Assembly (NCBI GenBank): GCA_965240325.2
Contig: OZ251223.1
Span: 186,001 to 250,000 of the forward strand
DNA length: 64,000 nt
Source: Rebecca billardiae RCC1528
Taxonomy: Eukaryota > Haptophyta
Direction of reading: 5' to 3'
The notes beneath the pieces are model-generated. The model did not search any database. It was not told the origin of the DNA and saw only the letters and a program-made list of their open reading frames with translations. Of this stretch, positions 30,781-41,539 are shown one piece after another. Numbering within the stretch: the first letter of the stretch is position 1; every line of letters begins with the position of its first letter. The translations under genes were made by a program, and so were the position numbers.

Positions 30781-32882
30781 CGGCGAGTGTGAGGGCGGCG
30801 GCCGCCGTCCGACCGCGCGGGCGCGACTCACACTCGCTCACAGTCGACGATCGGCCCGAGGTCGCGAACGGCTTCCGAACGCCGCCCGATGTGATCACGC
30901 GTCTGCTGACGACGACTCATCTGATCATGTAGGGGGGCCAAACCGCCCATTTAAAAATGAAAAGCAAAGTCGCGTCGCATTTTCGCTCCGCCCTCGGCCT
31001 TTTAGGGTGGCGCGGAGCCTTTTTCTCGGACCCCGCTCGAAAATCGAGCTTCACGCCTTCGGACGCTCAGAGCTCGGTTCCGCTCCAGCGCGAGCGGCCG
31101 GAGGCAGTGGACCGCCGCGCGCTCGCGACCTTTGAGACGCCGAGATGGTCTCGGGTGCGCGCGCGCGTGACGCTGGTGGGCGCTACTGACCCGTGCCTTT
31201 GCGCCACCAGCGGCTCACCACCCGCTTCTTGGCCATCTCGCGCCGTGCGCGGCGCGCGTCGGCCGGCTTGAATTGGCGCGCTGCGTGCGCCCGTCACGCT
31301 ACCGCACGGTGTGGCTCATGATCAACTCGCACAGTTGAGATCGATGCTCGCACCAAGTGCCCGTGTATGTATGTGGATGCCCAGCTCGCCTAACCTGCCC
31401 TGCTGCGCCGGAATCGCCGTCAGCAGACCGGCGCGAGCTCGCGCGCAACACCTCCGCGGAGCTCGCAACTGTCATGTTCCGCTTGTAGGGCCCGTGTTTG
31501 CACCTGCCGTGGCACTTGCGATGGTCAGTACGTTGGGTATGGGTCACGTGTGCCCTCTGATGGCGTCTGGGCGCCTCCCATTCGCCTCTCAGGACGTCGC
31601 GGACGTGCTCGCAGGCAGCGGTTGGCTCATTCGACAGGTCCAACGTGCACTCGACCGTGCCTGCAAGCGCGCCCCTGTGACGCTCATGCCTGCAGAAGCA
31701 GATGCAGATGGGCCCTCATGCACCCTGGTGCGCCCAAGACCGGCGGGAGCGTCAGAGACCGTCTCAATCTTGACACCTTGCACACGCCGGCGCTTGCCGT
31801 TGGGCTCCGCGCAGCCAGCCAGGAGCGCCGAACAGCGCCGGATCAGCCTCTGTAGGCCGAATATCCGCCCCTAAGCCCAGAAATAGCGCGGAACAGGGTA
31901 GTGCGTACCTATATGGACCAATCCCATCCAGCCTGGTTTGGTGCAGACACGCCAGCCACCGCCTGGAGCAGACGTTTGCTGCCGAATCGCATGCTCGGCA
32001 CTGTGCCGCACTGCGACGACGACAGATTTGACCTGCCTCGTAGGTCTCGGCCAGGGAGCGGTGACGGTTGGCTCGAGTCACTTTAAACCTTGACTATGAC
32101 CGAGAGCACTCCCGGGCTAAGGACGTGGGGCCGGTGCTTTGGGTCTACTATGTCTGCAATACGCCGTACGCGTGGCCGTATACACAGTCTGAAAACGTAT
32201 CTCGCAGCTCGAGATCAGACGAGGCTGTATTCATCAGCATGGCGCCTATATACACAGTGGGTATGTAACGATCGGTGGCTTCTAGGAAACTACATATTTG
32301 ACAGCCTGCCAGTACACAGCCTATATCGCATGTTGGGACCTGCTGCTGCTGGGGACTCAGAACGATCTCGCTGAGATGCTCTATCAAAGTGAGGTCGACA
32401 TGGTCTATATGTCACATATAGGACGACCGTTACATACCGTTTCCAATAAGTTCAGGCTCATTCTAATAAGTAAATATGCTAGCCGTTACGCCTTATATTC
32501 AGGGTATGTGCACCTGATTTTTTTACATGGCCGGCCCAGACCCCTCCAGAGGGCAAATGATCCAGCCCGAAATCAGCTCTAAACACTCGCTAGGACCCGC
32601 GCTCGTGGCCGTCAGTAACGCTACAGTGCCACTTTGGCCCCCCTATCTGATGAGTGATGAGAGAGACAGAGTGCGCTCGAGAGTCGAGTCCCACTCCGCA
32701 CTCGCTGCACCTCCGCGTACTCTACTCATCGATATAATGACTCGCGATCAGACGATATCGATCGGATGAGACATGACGAGTGAGTGACGGATCTGCTCGG
32801 CCTCGGGCTCGCCGCTCGGGCGCTCGGCCTCGGACTATCGTACGTCTATCCAGGCTACATCCGCCCGCACGGTGACGGCACG
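30781..32882. other. Intergenic, about 2.1 kb without a recognised gene
   Basis: Between the converging glycosyltransferase and CEP131 genes. It contains a GC-rich stretch with an open frame near 30957-31271 (MKSKVASHFRSALG...) and several frames at 31311-31874 whose codon use is not gene-like. AT content rises at 32200-32530. I cannot support a gene. A degraded repeat is possible but cannot be shown from one copy. Confidence 0.45.
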
Positions 32883-35800
32883 TCACGACGAGTCATCGAG
32901 CATCCTCTCGAGCTCGGCCAGCCGCGCGCTCAGCTGCGCGATCACCTCCTCCTTGTGCGCCACCGTGCCAACCACGCTGGAGGGCCAGCATGTCAGCATG
33001 GACCGGGGCGGAAGGGCGGCGCGCGGCGCGCGCACGAGGCGGGGCGGGCACCACGCTCAGCGCGTGGGGTGTGTGTGCGGGGTCGCGCGCCTCGGCGCGG
33101 CGGCGCGGGTGCCGCCACGCAGTGCGCGCGGCGCGAGCGCGCACCGCTGCTCGATGCGCGCCAGCTCGCCGTCGTGCTGCATGCGGAGCTCGGCGAGCTC
33201 GGCGGCGTGCGCGCCGTCGGCCTCGCGGTGCGCGGCGCGCAGCTCAGCGAGCTGCTGCGTGAGCAGCCCCTTCTCCGCCGCGGCCGCGGCCGCCTGCGTC
33301 TCGGCGAGCGCGCGCGCCGCCTCCGCCTCGCGCCGCGCCGTGTCCGCCGCCTGCTGCACGGCCGAGAGCCCTGCGGCGTGGACGCGCGCCTGCGCGTGCG
33401 CGCGCGCGGTTGCGGCGCGGCGCGAGGGCGGGCGGGGTGTGCGCGCGTAAGCCCGCGCGCACACGCCCCGCGCAGCACGCACGCGCGCGCGCTCGCGCGC
33501 GCAGCACGCACCCCCTCCTCCGCCGTGGCGCGCGCGCGCTGCCGCTCCGCCTCCGCCTCGTGCAATCCCGCCTCCAAGCGCTCGAGCTGTGCGCGCGCGC
33601 CGTCGAGCGCGCGCTCCGCCCTCTCGGCGCGCGCGCGCGCGTCCGCGGCGTCGGCGCGCGCGGCGTGCGCCTCGCGCCTCGCGCCCGCCGCCGCCGCGTC
33701 GCCGCGCCGCGCCGCCTCCGCCTCCGCGTCGCGCTTCGCCAGCGCCATCTCCTGTGAGAGGCGCGACACCACTCGCTGCACCTCCGCGTCACGCTTGGCG
33801 TCTGCCGCCTTGGCCAGCTCATCGCGCTGCGCGGAGAGCTCGGCGGCGAGGGAGGCGCGCTGCGCCTCGAGCCACGAGGCCTTCTCGCGCTCGAGCGCCT
33901 CGCGCGCAGCCCGCCGCTCCGCCTCCGCCGTCTCCTGGAGCCCGCTGCGGCTCGCGCTCGCCGCGGCGCGCGCGTCGGCGAGCTGAGTGTCACACGCCGC
34001 GCGCAGCTCGCGTAGCTCGGCGTCGTGACGCGCCGCCTCGCGCCGGCGCGCGGCCTCGGCCATCTCGCGCACCTCGTCGAGCTCGGCGAGCGCCGCCTTG
34101 CGCGCCGCGCGCGACGCCGCGTCCGCCTCCGCGCGCGCGCGCTCGAGCGCCTCCGCCACCGCCGCGCGCTCGCGCCCCGCCTGCTGCTCCGAAGCCGCGC
34201 CGTGCCGCGCGCGCTCCGCCTTGAGCTCGGCCGCGCACGCGCCACGCTCCTCCGCGACGCGCTGCGCGAGGTCGGCGGCGTGCTTCTCGTGCAGCGCGCG
34301 CGTCTCGTCGCGGTGCTTCTCGATCAGCCGCTGGATGTCCGGCTCCAGCCCGCGGATCGTCAGCTCCTTGATCTCCTTCGACTTGGCCGCCATCCATGCG
34401 TCACGCTTGACCTTCTCAGCCGCGCCGAGCGCGTCCGCGCGCCGTCGCACCTCGCGCGCGCACGCCTCGTCCTTCGCCTTGAGCGCCTTCTCGAACTTGG
34501 CCTCGAGCGCGGCGGCGTGCTGCTGCAGCGCCTCGGTCTGCTTCGCCAGCTCCGCCTTGTCCGCGAGCAGCCGGTCGATGAAGCCCAGGTGGCGCGAGAT
34601 CGCGCTCTCATGCTCTGCGCGCGCCGCCTCGGCCGCCGCGGCCGCGTCCGCCTCGCGCGCCGCGCGCCGCGCGCGCTCGTCCGCGAGCTCGGCCTCGAGC
34701 GCGGAGACGCGCGCGGCGGCGTCGGCGAGCTGCGCCTTGAGCGCGCCCATCTTCGCCTTCACGCCCGAGTACAGCGCGCTCGCCGCGCTCGCCGCCGAGG
34801 GCGGAGCCGCGTCGGAGAGCGCGGGCGTGGCCGGAGGCGGTGCGCGGTGTGCGGTCGCGCTCGCCTCCGCGGCGGCGAGCGCGCTCGCGCTGCTCGGCGC
34901 GGGCGAGCCGGCGCACGCGGGCAGCGCGAAGCCGGCGGCCTGCGTCTTCGCCGAGCGCTCCGCCTCGTCGAGGAACGAGAGGATGCTCGCCATCTTCTCG
35001 TCGGACGCGCGCGCCACGCCACTCGCCTGCGCGCGCGCAGACGATGCGCCACCCAGCGCCGCCCGCCCGCCGCCACCCGCCGCTGCCGACTTGCGCTCGC
35101 TCGAGGCGCGTGCGCCGCCGAGCAAGCCGCTCGCGCGCGCCGAGGCGCTGGACGCGCCACCCGCTTCCGCCACGTCCGCCACGGACCCCGCCGTCGACGG
35201 CGAGCTGCTGCCGCTGCGGCTGCCGCCGCCTCCGCCTCGGCTGCTCGGGCGCTGCTGCAGCTGGTACGGAGGCGGCGAGCTGCTCAGCGAGCCCGAGGGC
35301 GGCTCACCGGTGAGGCTGAGAGACGCGGCGCGGGCGGAGCGCTCGGCGTGCGGCTGAGCAGAGCCCTCGCCCGGATGCGCCCACGCCGTCGAGCCCCGCG
35401 CCGACGAGCCGGGCGACGGCGTGCCGAAGCCCGCGCCATCGCGTACGCCGTCGGCCGCGCTGCCGAGCTGGTACGCGCGCCGCCGGCGCTCTGCGGACAG
35501 CGTCATGCGCTCGCGCTTCGAGGTGGCCGATGGAAGCACGTGCGAGCTCGAGTCGAGCGACTGCACCTCCTTCTCCAGCGACATCTCGAGCGACTGCTCC
35601 ACGGGCTTGCCGACCGGCCGGCGGCGCGTGAGGCGGCTGTGCACTTCGAACGGCGGCGACGCAAACTCGGCGACGCGCCCGAGCTCGGGCCCTGCGCGCG
35701 GCGAGGCGGCGGAGGGGAAAGAGGCGGTGGGGCTGGGCGGTCGCTGCGGCTTCGCCGAGCCCGAGCTGATCGCCTTCTCCGCGCCCGCCGGCGGCGACGC

Positions 35801-35983
35801 GTGCGCCGCCGCGCCGCGCGGCTGATTGCGCCGCGCCGCGGGCGACGAGGCCTTGTGCGGCGACGCGGCGCTTCCGGCGCGTCGGCTCGGGCGCAGCTCG
35901 GCGGAGTCGCGTACGAGCGGCCACGACACGGCCTGCTCCGCGTTGGCCGTCGCCACCGGAGCCGGGCCCTTCGGGGGCAGCAT
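32883..35983 (-). CDS. CEP131: CEP131/AZI1-like centriolar satellite coiled-coil protein
   Basis: Centriolar-satellite and ciliary protein needed for cilium or flagellum function. Three exons: 35983-33512, 33389-33145, 32976-32883; introns of 122 and 168 bp start GTGCGT and GTGCGC and end GCGCAG and CTCCAG. Joined product 936 residues. The N-terminal ~400 residues are Ser/Pro/Ala-rich and disordered. A long coiled coil follows, with the CEP131 signature SKEIKELTIRGLEPDIQRLI followed by EKHRDE (about residues 533-560). The last exon gives VAHKEEVIAQLSARLAELE, then RMLDDSS, matching the family's C-terminal helix. The three exons restore a single frame. Animal CEP131 is about 1,080 residues. Its presence implies a ciliated cell. 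It is divergent from the export-adaptor gene, 296 bp apart. Confidence 0.88.
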
Positions 35984-36279
35984 CGGCACCGCGCGGCCAG
36001 CAAGCCTGGCGTCGTTCAAGCAGCGGCTTGAGCTCCCGTTCGCGCGCGGAGCAGCGGCTGGCCAGTGCCGCCGGGCCAAGGTGAGCACCCGGACTTCCGA
36101 GGTTCCGGAACATTTTATTTCGTCCGCGGAAAAAAAATGACGACGATGATGATGAAACCCGAAACGGTCGCGGCGCGGAGGCGTTGGCAGCGCCGCCAGC
36201 CGGCTCGGCGTCGTCCTGACCCCCGCGCCGCGCAGAGCTGACGACCTTGCCAGCTCGCCAACGCCCGAGCACCGCGACG

Positions 36280-36891
36280 ATGCCGCCGAGGCGACGCCAG
36301 ACGTCGGCGACGGGGGGCGGGCAGGCTGCGGCCGGTGGCGGCGCGGCGGTGGGCCGCCGCCGCGTCGTCGCGGTCGTCGGCGCGCCCGCCTCGGGCAAGA
36401 AGAAGATGACGCTTAGCGAGCGTTTCTCCTCGCTCTCACGGGGCGGCGCCGCCGCTGCGGGCGCGGGCACGGGCCGCCGGAGGCAAGTGGCCGCGACGAC
36501 GCAGCAGGCGAACCGCTTCGGCAAGCAGATGGCTGCTCGCACCGGCCAGGCCGCCGACGGCTTCGCCAAGCAGGCCGCCGCCTCGAAGAAGAAGAAGGGC
36601 CCCAAGCCGACGAGCGCGACCGCGCCATCCGGCGGGGACGCGGCCGGCCGCGGCCGCGGCCGCGGCCGCGTGAAGGGGCGGGGCCGCGGCCAGGGCGCGG
36701 CGAAGGAAGAGGAGGGCCCCGCGCCGGACAAGAACGCACTCGACACAGACATGGACTCGTACTGGCAGGCGGTCAAGCCCGGCGAGGCGCCGGCGGGCGG
36801 CGACGCCGTCGCGGCCGTCGATGCGGCCGCAGTCGACGCCGCGGTGCTGGAGGGCGTGCCCGATGGCGACACGGCGATGGAGGGCGCGTGA
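36280..36891 (+). CDS. mRNA export adaptor-like protein (CHTOP/FoP/UIF type)
   Basis: 203 residues from the ATG at 36280. Basic N-terminus, then KKKMTLSERFSSL (a short motif of the kind seen in UIF/CHTOP-type adaptors), a Lys-rich stretch, an arginine-glycine tract (AGRGRGRGRVKGRGRGQG), and a C-terminal NALDTDMDSYWQAV. The last fits the UAP56-binding/FoP-duplication signature (LDxxLDxYM/W) that recruits the helicase UAP56 to mRNPs. It is therefore likely a nuclear TREX-linked adaptor. No RRM is present, so it is not a classic ALY/REF. The RG tract is a likely arginine-methylation site (inference). Confidence 0.65.
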   Translation: MPPRRRQTSATGGGQAAAGGGAAVGRRRVVAVVGAPASGKKKMTLSERFSSLSRGGAAAAGAGTGRRRQVAATTQQANRFGKQMAARTGQAADGFAKQAAASKKKKGPKPTSATAPSGGDAAGRGRGRGRVKGRGRGQGAAKEEEGPAPDKNALDTDMDSYWQAVKPGEAPAGGDAVAAVDAAAVDAAVLEGVPDGDTAMEGA

Positions 36892-37675
36892 ACGTGCGCG
36901 CGCGAGCGCGTGCGCGCGCGTGCGCGCGTGGGGCCTGCCTCCGCGCCGCCGCTCACGCGCCCGACACGCCCTCCTCCCGCAGGCCTCCACCCCTGATGCG
37001 TCGACCCATGCGGCCATGCCGGGCGCGCGCGCGACGGCCGCTGCGCCCCGGGCACCGCCCTCCATCCACGGGCGGCTGAGGGGCACCGCCGCGTTCTGCC
37101 GCACGGAGTCAGGTGCCCGCGTGGAGAGCGGCGGCGGCCGTTCCCGGTGCCTGACTGTGTTCACGCGGCAGTGACCCGTGGCCGTAAGTCCAGCTTATCC
37201 GTCAGCGCCTCGGGCTCGTGGCCCTGGCCCTGGGGCGCCTGGGCGCGACATGCTGCACCTGTTGCCTTTGCGGGCGGTCCCGCGGCGCGGGCGATCCTGA
37301 AGGTGCAGTCCCATGGCTCACCACTGACATGAGTGACATCGTCGCAGACTGGAGTACTCAGCTACTGTATCACGATGCCTTCAAAGCTGAAAGCAGCCAT
37401 CACGGCCAGCGGACGAGGCTTCATCGACTGTCTGAGACTGCCTACGTACTCCGCGGACTACTCCCCCATACGTAAGCATCTGACATACCGTCACTGTATG
37501 ACTTCCGAGCGGAAGACCAAGGGCGGTGGAAGACCGTTGCGTACTTGCGTCACTGGTCACTCCGCCTCGCGACGACGGAACGCGAGCGCGCCGAGCAGCG
37601 GGCGGCGGCGGAAGCCCTCGTCGGTGAGCTTGCACGCGGGCGGCCGAGCTCGCGCTCGACTCGCCCCCGCGCGGC
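36892..37675. other. Intergenic, no gene seen
   Basis: About 780 bp between the export-adaptor gene and ZRANB3, both on the plus strand. It begins with alternating cg/tg sequence (36900-36930). No supported exon or RNA gene. Confidence 0.5.
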
Positions 37676-39987
37676 ATGGCGTCGCAGTCGGCGCGTTACG
37701 CGCACATCTTCGAGCGGCTGCTCCCGTTCCAGCGCGAGGGCGTCGAGTGGGCCGCGGCGCGCCGCGGCCGCGCCCTGATCGGCGACGAGATGGGCCTGGG
37801 CAAGACGGTGCAGGCGATCGCGCTGCTCGCGCTGTACGAGCAGGAATGGCCCGCGCTCGTGGTGTGCCCGTCGTCGGTGAAGGGCTCGTGGGTGGACGAG
37901 CTGGAGAAGTGGCTGCCCACGCTCCCCGCCTCGCGCATCCGCGTCGTCCGCGGGTACGCGGACGTCGACGCTGTGCGCGACCAGAACGCGGCGGTCGTCG
38001 TGTGCTCGTACGGCGTGCTGGTGGAGCGGAGCGCGGCCGCGGCGGCGATCGCGGAGCGCGGGTTCCAGGTGGTCGTGGTGGACGAGTCGCACTACCTCAA
38101 GGACCGCAAGTCGCAGCGCACCAAGCTGCTCGCGCCCTCGATGCGCGGCGCGGCGCGGCTGATCCTGCTGTCGGGCACGCCCGCGCTCGCGCGCCCGGTC
38201 GAGCTGTGGCCGCAGCTCGAGCCGCTGGCGCCGTCGCTCGTCGGGAGCTACAGCAAGTTCACCGCGCGGTACTGCGACGCGCACCGCGGCCGCTTCGGCT
38301 GGGAGGTCAGCGGCGCGGCGCACCTCGACGAGCTGCACGAGCGCGTGCTCGCGCCGCTGATGGTCCGGCGCCGCAAGGTGGACGTGCTGCCGCAGCTGCC
38401 GCGCAAGCGGCGGCAGCGGGTGCCGCTCGAGCTCGAGGCGTCGGCGCAGGCGGCGAGGGAGCTGCGCGAGCTGGCGGGCGCGAGGCACGCCGCGGGGCTC
38501 AACGCGGCGATGCTCTCGGGGCGTGACGCGTGGTCCTCCCATTTCGAGCACCGCTCCCTCGTGCAGCGATCGTATCAGGCGACCGGTGCGCGCAAAGCGC
38601 GGCGCAGACCGCGCGGCGGCGGCGCGTGCGCCGGCGCGCGGTGCGCCCTGGGCCGCGCCGAGGGCTCAGCCCGCGCCCTCGGACCGCCCCCTCTCCCGCA
38701 GGCGTGGCCAAGATCGGTCCGGCTGCCGAGTACGTGAAGACGATGCTGGGCGGCATGGAGTCCTCTGAGAAGGTTCTCATCTTCGCGCACCACAAGCAGG
38801 TGCTCGACGCGCTCGAGTCGGAGGTGCACCGCGCGAAGCGGAAGGGCATCCGGATCGACGGCTCCACGCCGCCCGCCGAGCGCCACCGACTGGTCACCGC
38901 CTTTCAGCAGGAGGCGGCGCTGAGCGTCGCGCTCCTGTCGATGACGGCGGCGGGGCAGGGCATCACCCTCACCGCCGCCTCCACCGTCGTCTTCGCCGAG
39001 CTGCACTGGACGCCGGGCGTGCTGGCGCAGGCGGAGGACCGGGCGCACCGGATCGGCCAGCTGAGCGCGGTCAACGTCATCTACCTGATGCTCACCGGCC
39101 CGGACTCTTTTGACGAAGTCCTGTGGGCCAAGATCGGGCGGAAGGTGGACGTCGTGGGCCGCGCGCTTGACGGCAGCCGGCGGCAGCAGATGTGCGCGGA
39201 CGTGGTGACGGGCGCGCCCGCGGAGGCGGCCGAGGCGGCGTGCTCCGCCGACGACGACGCCGGCGCCGGGGGCGGGCACCGCGCGCCGGCGGGCGCCCCG
39301 GACGACGAGGACGACGACGGCCTCAGCGCTTTCTTCCGAGACGCCGCGACGGCCGCGCGCAGCCGCGCGCAGGGCCGCGCGGCGGTCGCGCCCGTCGTCG
39401 GCGACATTCGCTCCTTCTTCGGCGGCGGCGGGCGCGGTGGGCGCGGGAGTGCCGGCGGCGCGCGCGGCGCCGGCGGCGGCCGAGCGCCCACGCCCGCCGA
39501 GCGGACCGAGCCGACGGCGCGAGCCCCGGCGCGCGCGCTCGGCGCCGCCGACGAGGGCGGCGCCACGTGCGCCGCAGGCGCACGGCCGGTGGTGGACTTG
39601 ACTGCTGGCTCAGCGCGCGCCCAGCACCGCCCGCAGCCGGCGTCGGCGCAGCCGGGCACGGGCGCGAGCCCATCGCGCGCGGAGGCGCCGTCCAGCCGCA
39701 CGGGCGCAGCGGCAGCCGCGGCAGCAGCAGCTCGCGACGGCGGCGACGCCCCGTCGACGCCCGCGGCGGCGGCGGTGGCGTCCGAAGCTGATCCCTCGCG
39801 CGCAGCTGTGTGGGCGTGTGCGCGCTGCACGCTCGTGAACGCACCGGCGGCGCGCAGGTGCGAGGCATGCGCCTCGCCGCGCGGCCCGCCGCGCGGCGAG
39901 GCGCAGCCGGCCATCAAGCCGTCGGCCGTCCCCGCCGCCACGGCCGCGGCTACCGAGCGGGCCGGCAGAGCGGGCGTCGACGGTGGT

Positions 39988-40058
<71 letters not shown>

Positions 40059-41337
40059 CGCTGATGACGACGCGCCCTTCGCCTTCACGATCTCCGGCAA
40101 CAGTGGCCGCTTCTCGCTCCTCGGCGCGGACGGGCTGCCGCTCGGCTCCCTCGCCCCCGCGCTCGTGTGCGCCGCGGCGGGTGTCGCGGGCGCGGCGGGG
40201 GCCAGCTGGCAGCCGGCGGGTGCAGCGGCCGAGCGCGGCCGTGGCGGCAGCGCGCGCGAGGCCGCTCTGCTCGCGCTGCGCTCCGAGCTGCAAGCGGCGC
40301 TGGGCTGCGCGCACGCGCGCGCCGCGCGCGCTGCGCGCGAGCTGTGCGCGCTGTGCGCCGACTGGCACCGCACGCCCGCCGCCCTCCGCCGACCGCTGCA
40401 CGACACGCCTGTCGCCGCGCCGCTGTCTGTCGCGCTCGCGCGCCACGGCGCGGCGGCGCGCGCGCGCCACGCCGGCCAGAGCGAATCGCCGCGGTTCGAG
40501 CGCTACGCACCGAGCGGCGGCGTCGAGGCCGACGGCCCGGCTGTCGCGGACGATGCTGCCGGCGCGCCCTGCGTGTGCGACTGGTGCGGCAAGCCCGCGC
40601 CGGGCGCGCGCGCAGACGGCACCGAGCAGGCGGGCGCGCGCGGCGGCGTGAGGGGCGGCGCGCCGCCGGCCGCTGCTGCTGGCGGCGCCGCCGTGGCGGG
40701 CGCGGGGTGGCGGTGGTGCTCGTTCGAGTGCCGGCAGCAGCTGCTCCTGCGCAGCTCGTCCGAGATCCGCCGCCAGATCTTCGCGCTCGAGGCCGGCGTC
40801 TGCGCGCTGTGCGGGCTCGATGCACACGCACTGTACACGCGCGTGCGGGCGCTCGAGCCGCCCGAGCGCATGCAGGCGCTGATGGGCGAGGGGTTCCCGT
40901 GGACGAAGCGCGTGCTGCGCGCGCCGACGGCGGGCGACTTCTGGCAGGCGGACCACACGCTGCCCGTCGCCGAGGGCGGCGGCTGCTGCGGCATCGCCAA
41001 CTTCCGCACGCTGTGCACGCCGTGTCACCGGCGCGAGACGGAGGCGCTGCGCAAGCGGCTGGCCGGCCGCAAGCGCGAGGAGGCCGCGGGGCCGTCGGCG
41101 GACATTCGCTCGCTCTTCGGCGCGGCGCATGGGTCGCGCGCCAAGCGGGGCCGGCACGGCGCGCGCAGCGACGATGACGGCAGCCCGAGCACAGCCGTGA
41201 CGCGCGACTCGCACGGCGGCGCGGGCAGCGACGCGGATGACGGCCCGCGGACGGCGCAGAGCGTGCCCTGCGCGGAGGATCGGTGCCCCGCGGCCACGAC
41301 GCCGCGGGCAGTGGTCATTGACCTCTCTCAGGATTGA
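37676..41337 (+). CDS. ZRANB3: ZRANB3-like annealing helicase with HNH nuclease
   Basis: SNF2-family fork-remodelling translocase, 1,160 residues, from two exons: 37676-38522 and 38702-41337; intron 38523-38701 runs GTGACG...CCGCAG. Helicase motifs: LLPFQREGVEWA (Q-like), GDEMGLGKT (Walker A), VVVVDESHYLKD, LILLSGTPALARP; after the splice VLIFAHHKQ, RIDGSTPPAERHRLV, MTAAGQGITL, AEDRAHRIGQ. Then DIRSFF (PCNA-binding-like, about 39400), a RanBP2-type zinc finger (WACARCTLVNAPAARRCEAC) and a C-terminal HNH nuclease domain: two CxxC pairs (CALCG, CTPCHRRE) around WQADHTLPVAEGGG. A second DIRSLF follows the HNH. This is the ZRANB3 order (animal protein about 1,080 residues). It acts in the nucleus on stalled forks through PCNA. 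There is an Asp-Ala repeat near 40000. Confidence 0.93.
39991..40056 (+). repeat. (GCCGAC)n coding hexanucleotide repeat
   Basis: Eleven near-perfect hexamers encoding alternating Ala-Asp inside the linker between the NZF and HNH domains of the ZRANB3-like protein. Likely length-variable. Confidence 0.95.
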
Positions 41338-41539
41338 GCGTGCGTCCGTGAGGGTGCGGGAGATGCTCACGCGACGCCCTCACGGACGCGACCGCCATCG
41401 TGGCTCACTTTTGAATATTGACCAAAAGAACCCGGACCCGCGCACGCACGGCGGTCGTCGGCGAGTGCTCATCAATCACAAATCAGCGCGGGCCTGCGCG
41501 GGCGCTCGCCAGCAGCAAGGCCTTCTCCGAGCCGGCATC

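Noticed and set aside
30957-31271. Frame MKSKVASHFRSALG... as a gene
   Set aside because: It has a repeat-like feel and no domain, but only one copy is in the window, so neither gene nor repeat can be supported.
31311-31874. 187-residue frame in the 2.1-kb gap after the glycosyltransferase gene
   Set aside because: Composition and third-position pattern do not match the neighbouring genes and no domain is recognisable.
34025-36031. Long plus-strand frame antisense to CEP131
   Set aside because: Arg/Leu-rich mirror of an Ala/Glu coiled-coil gene; no independent support.
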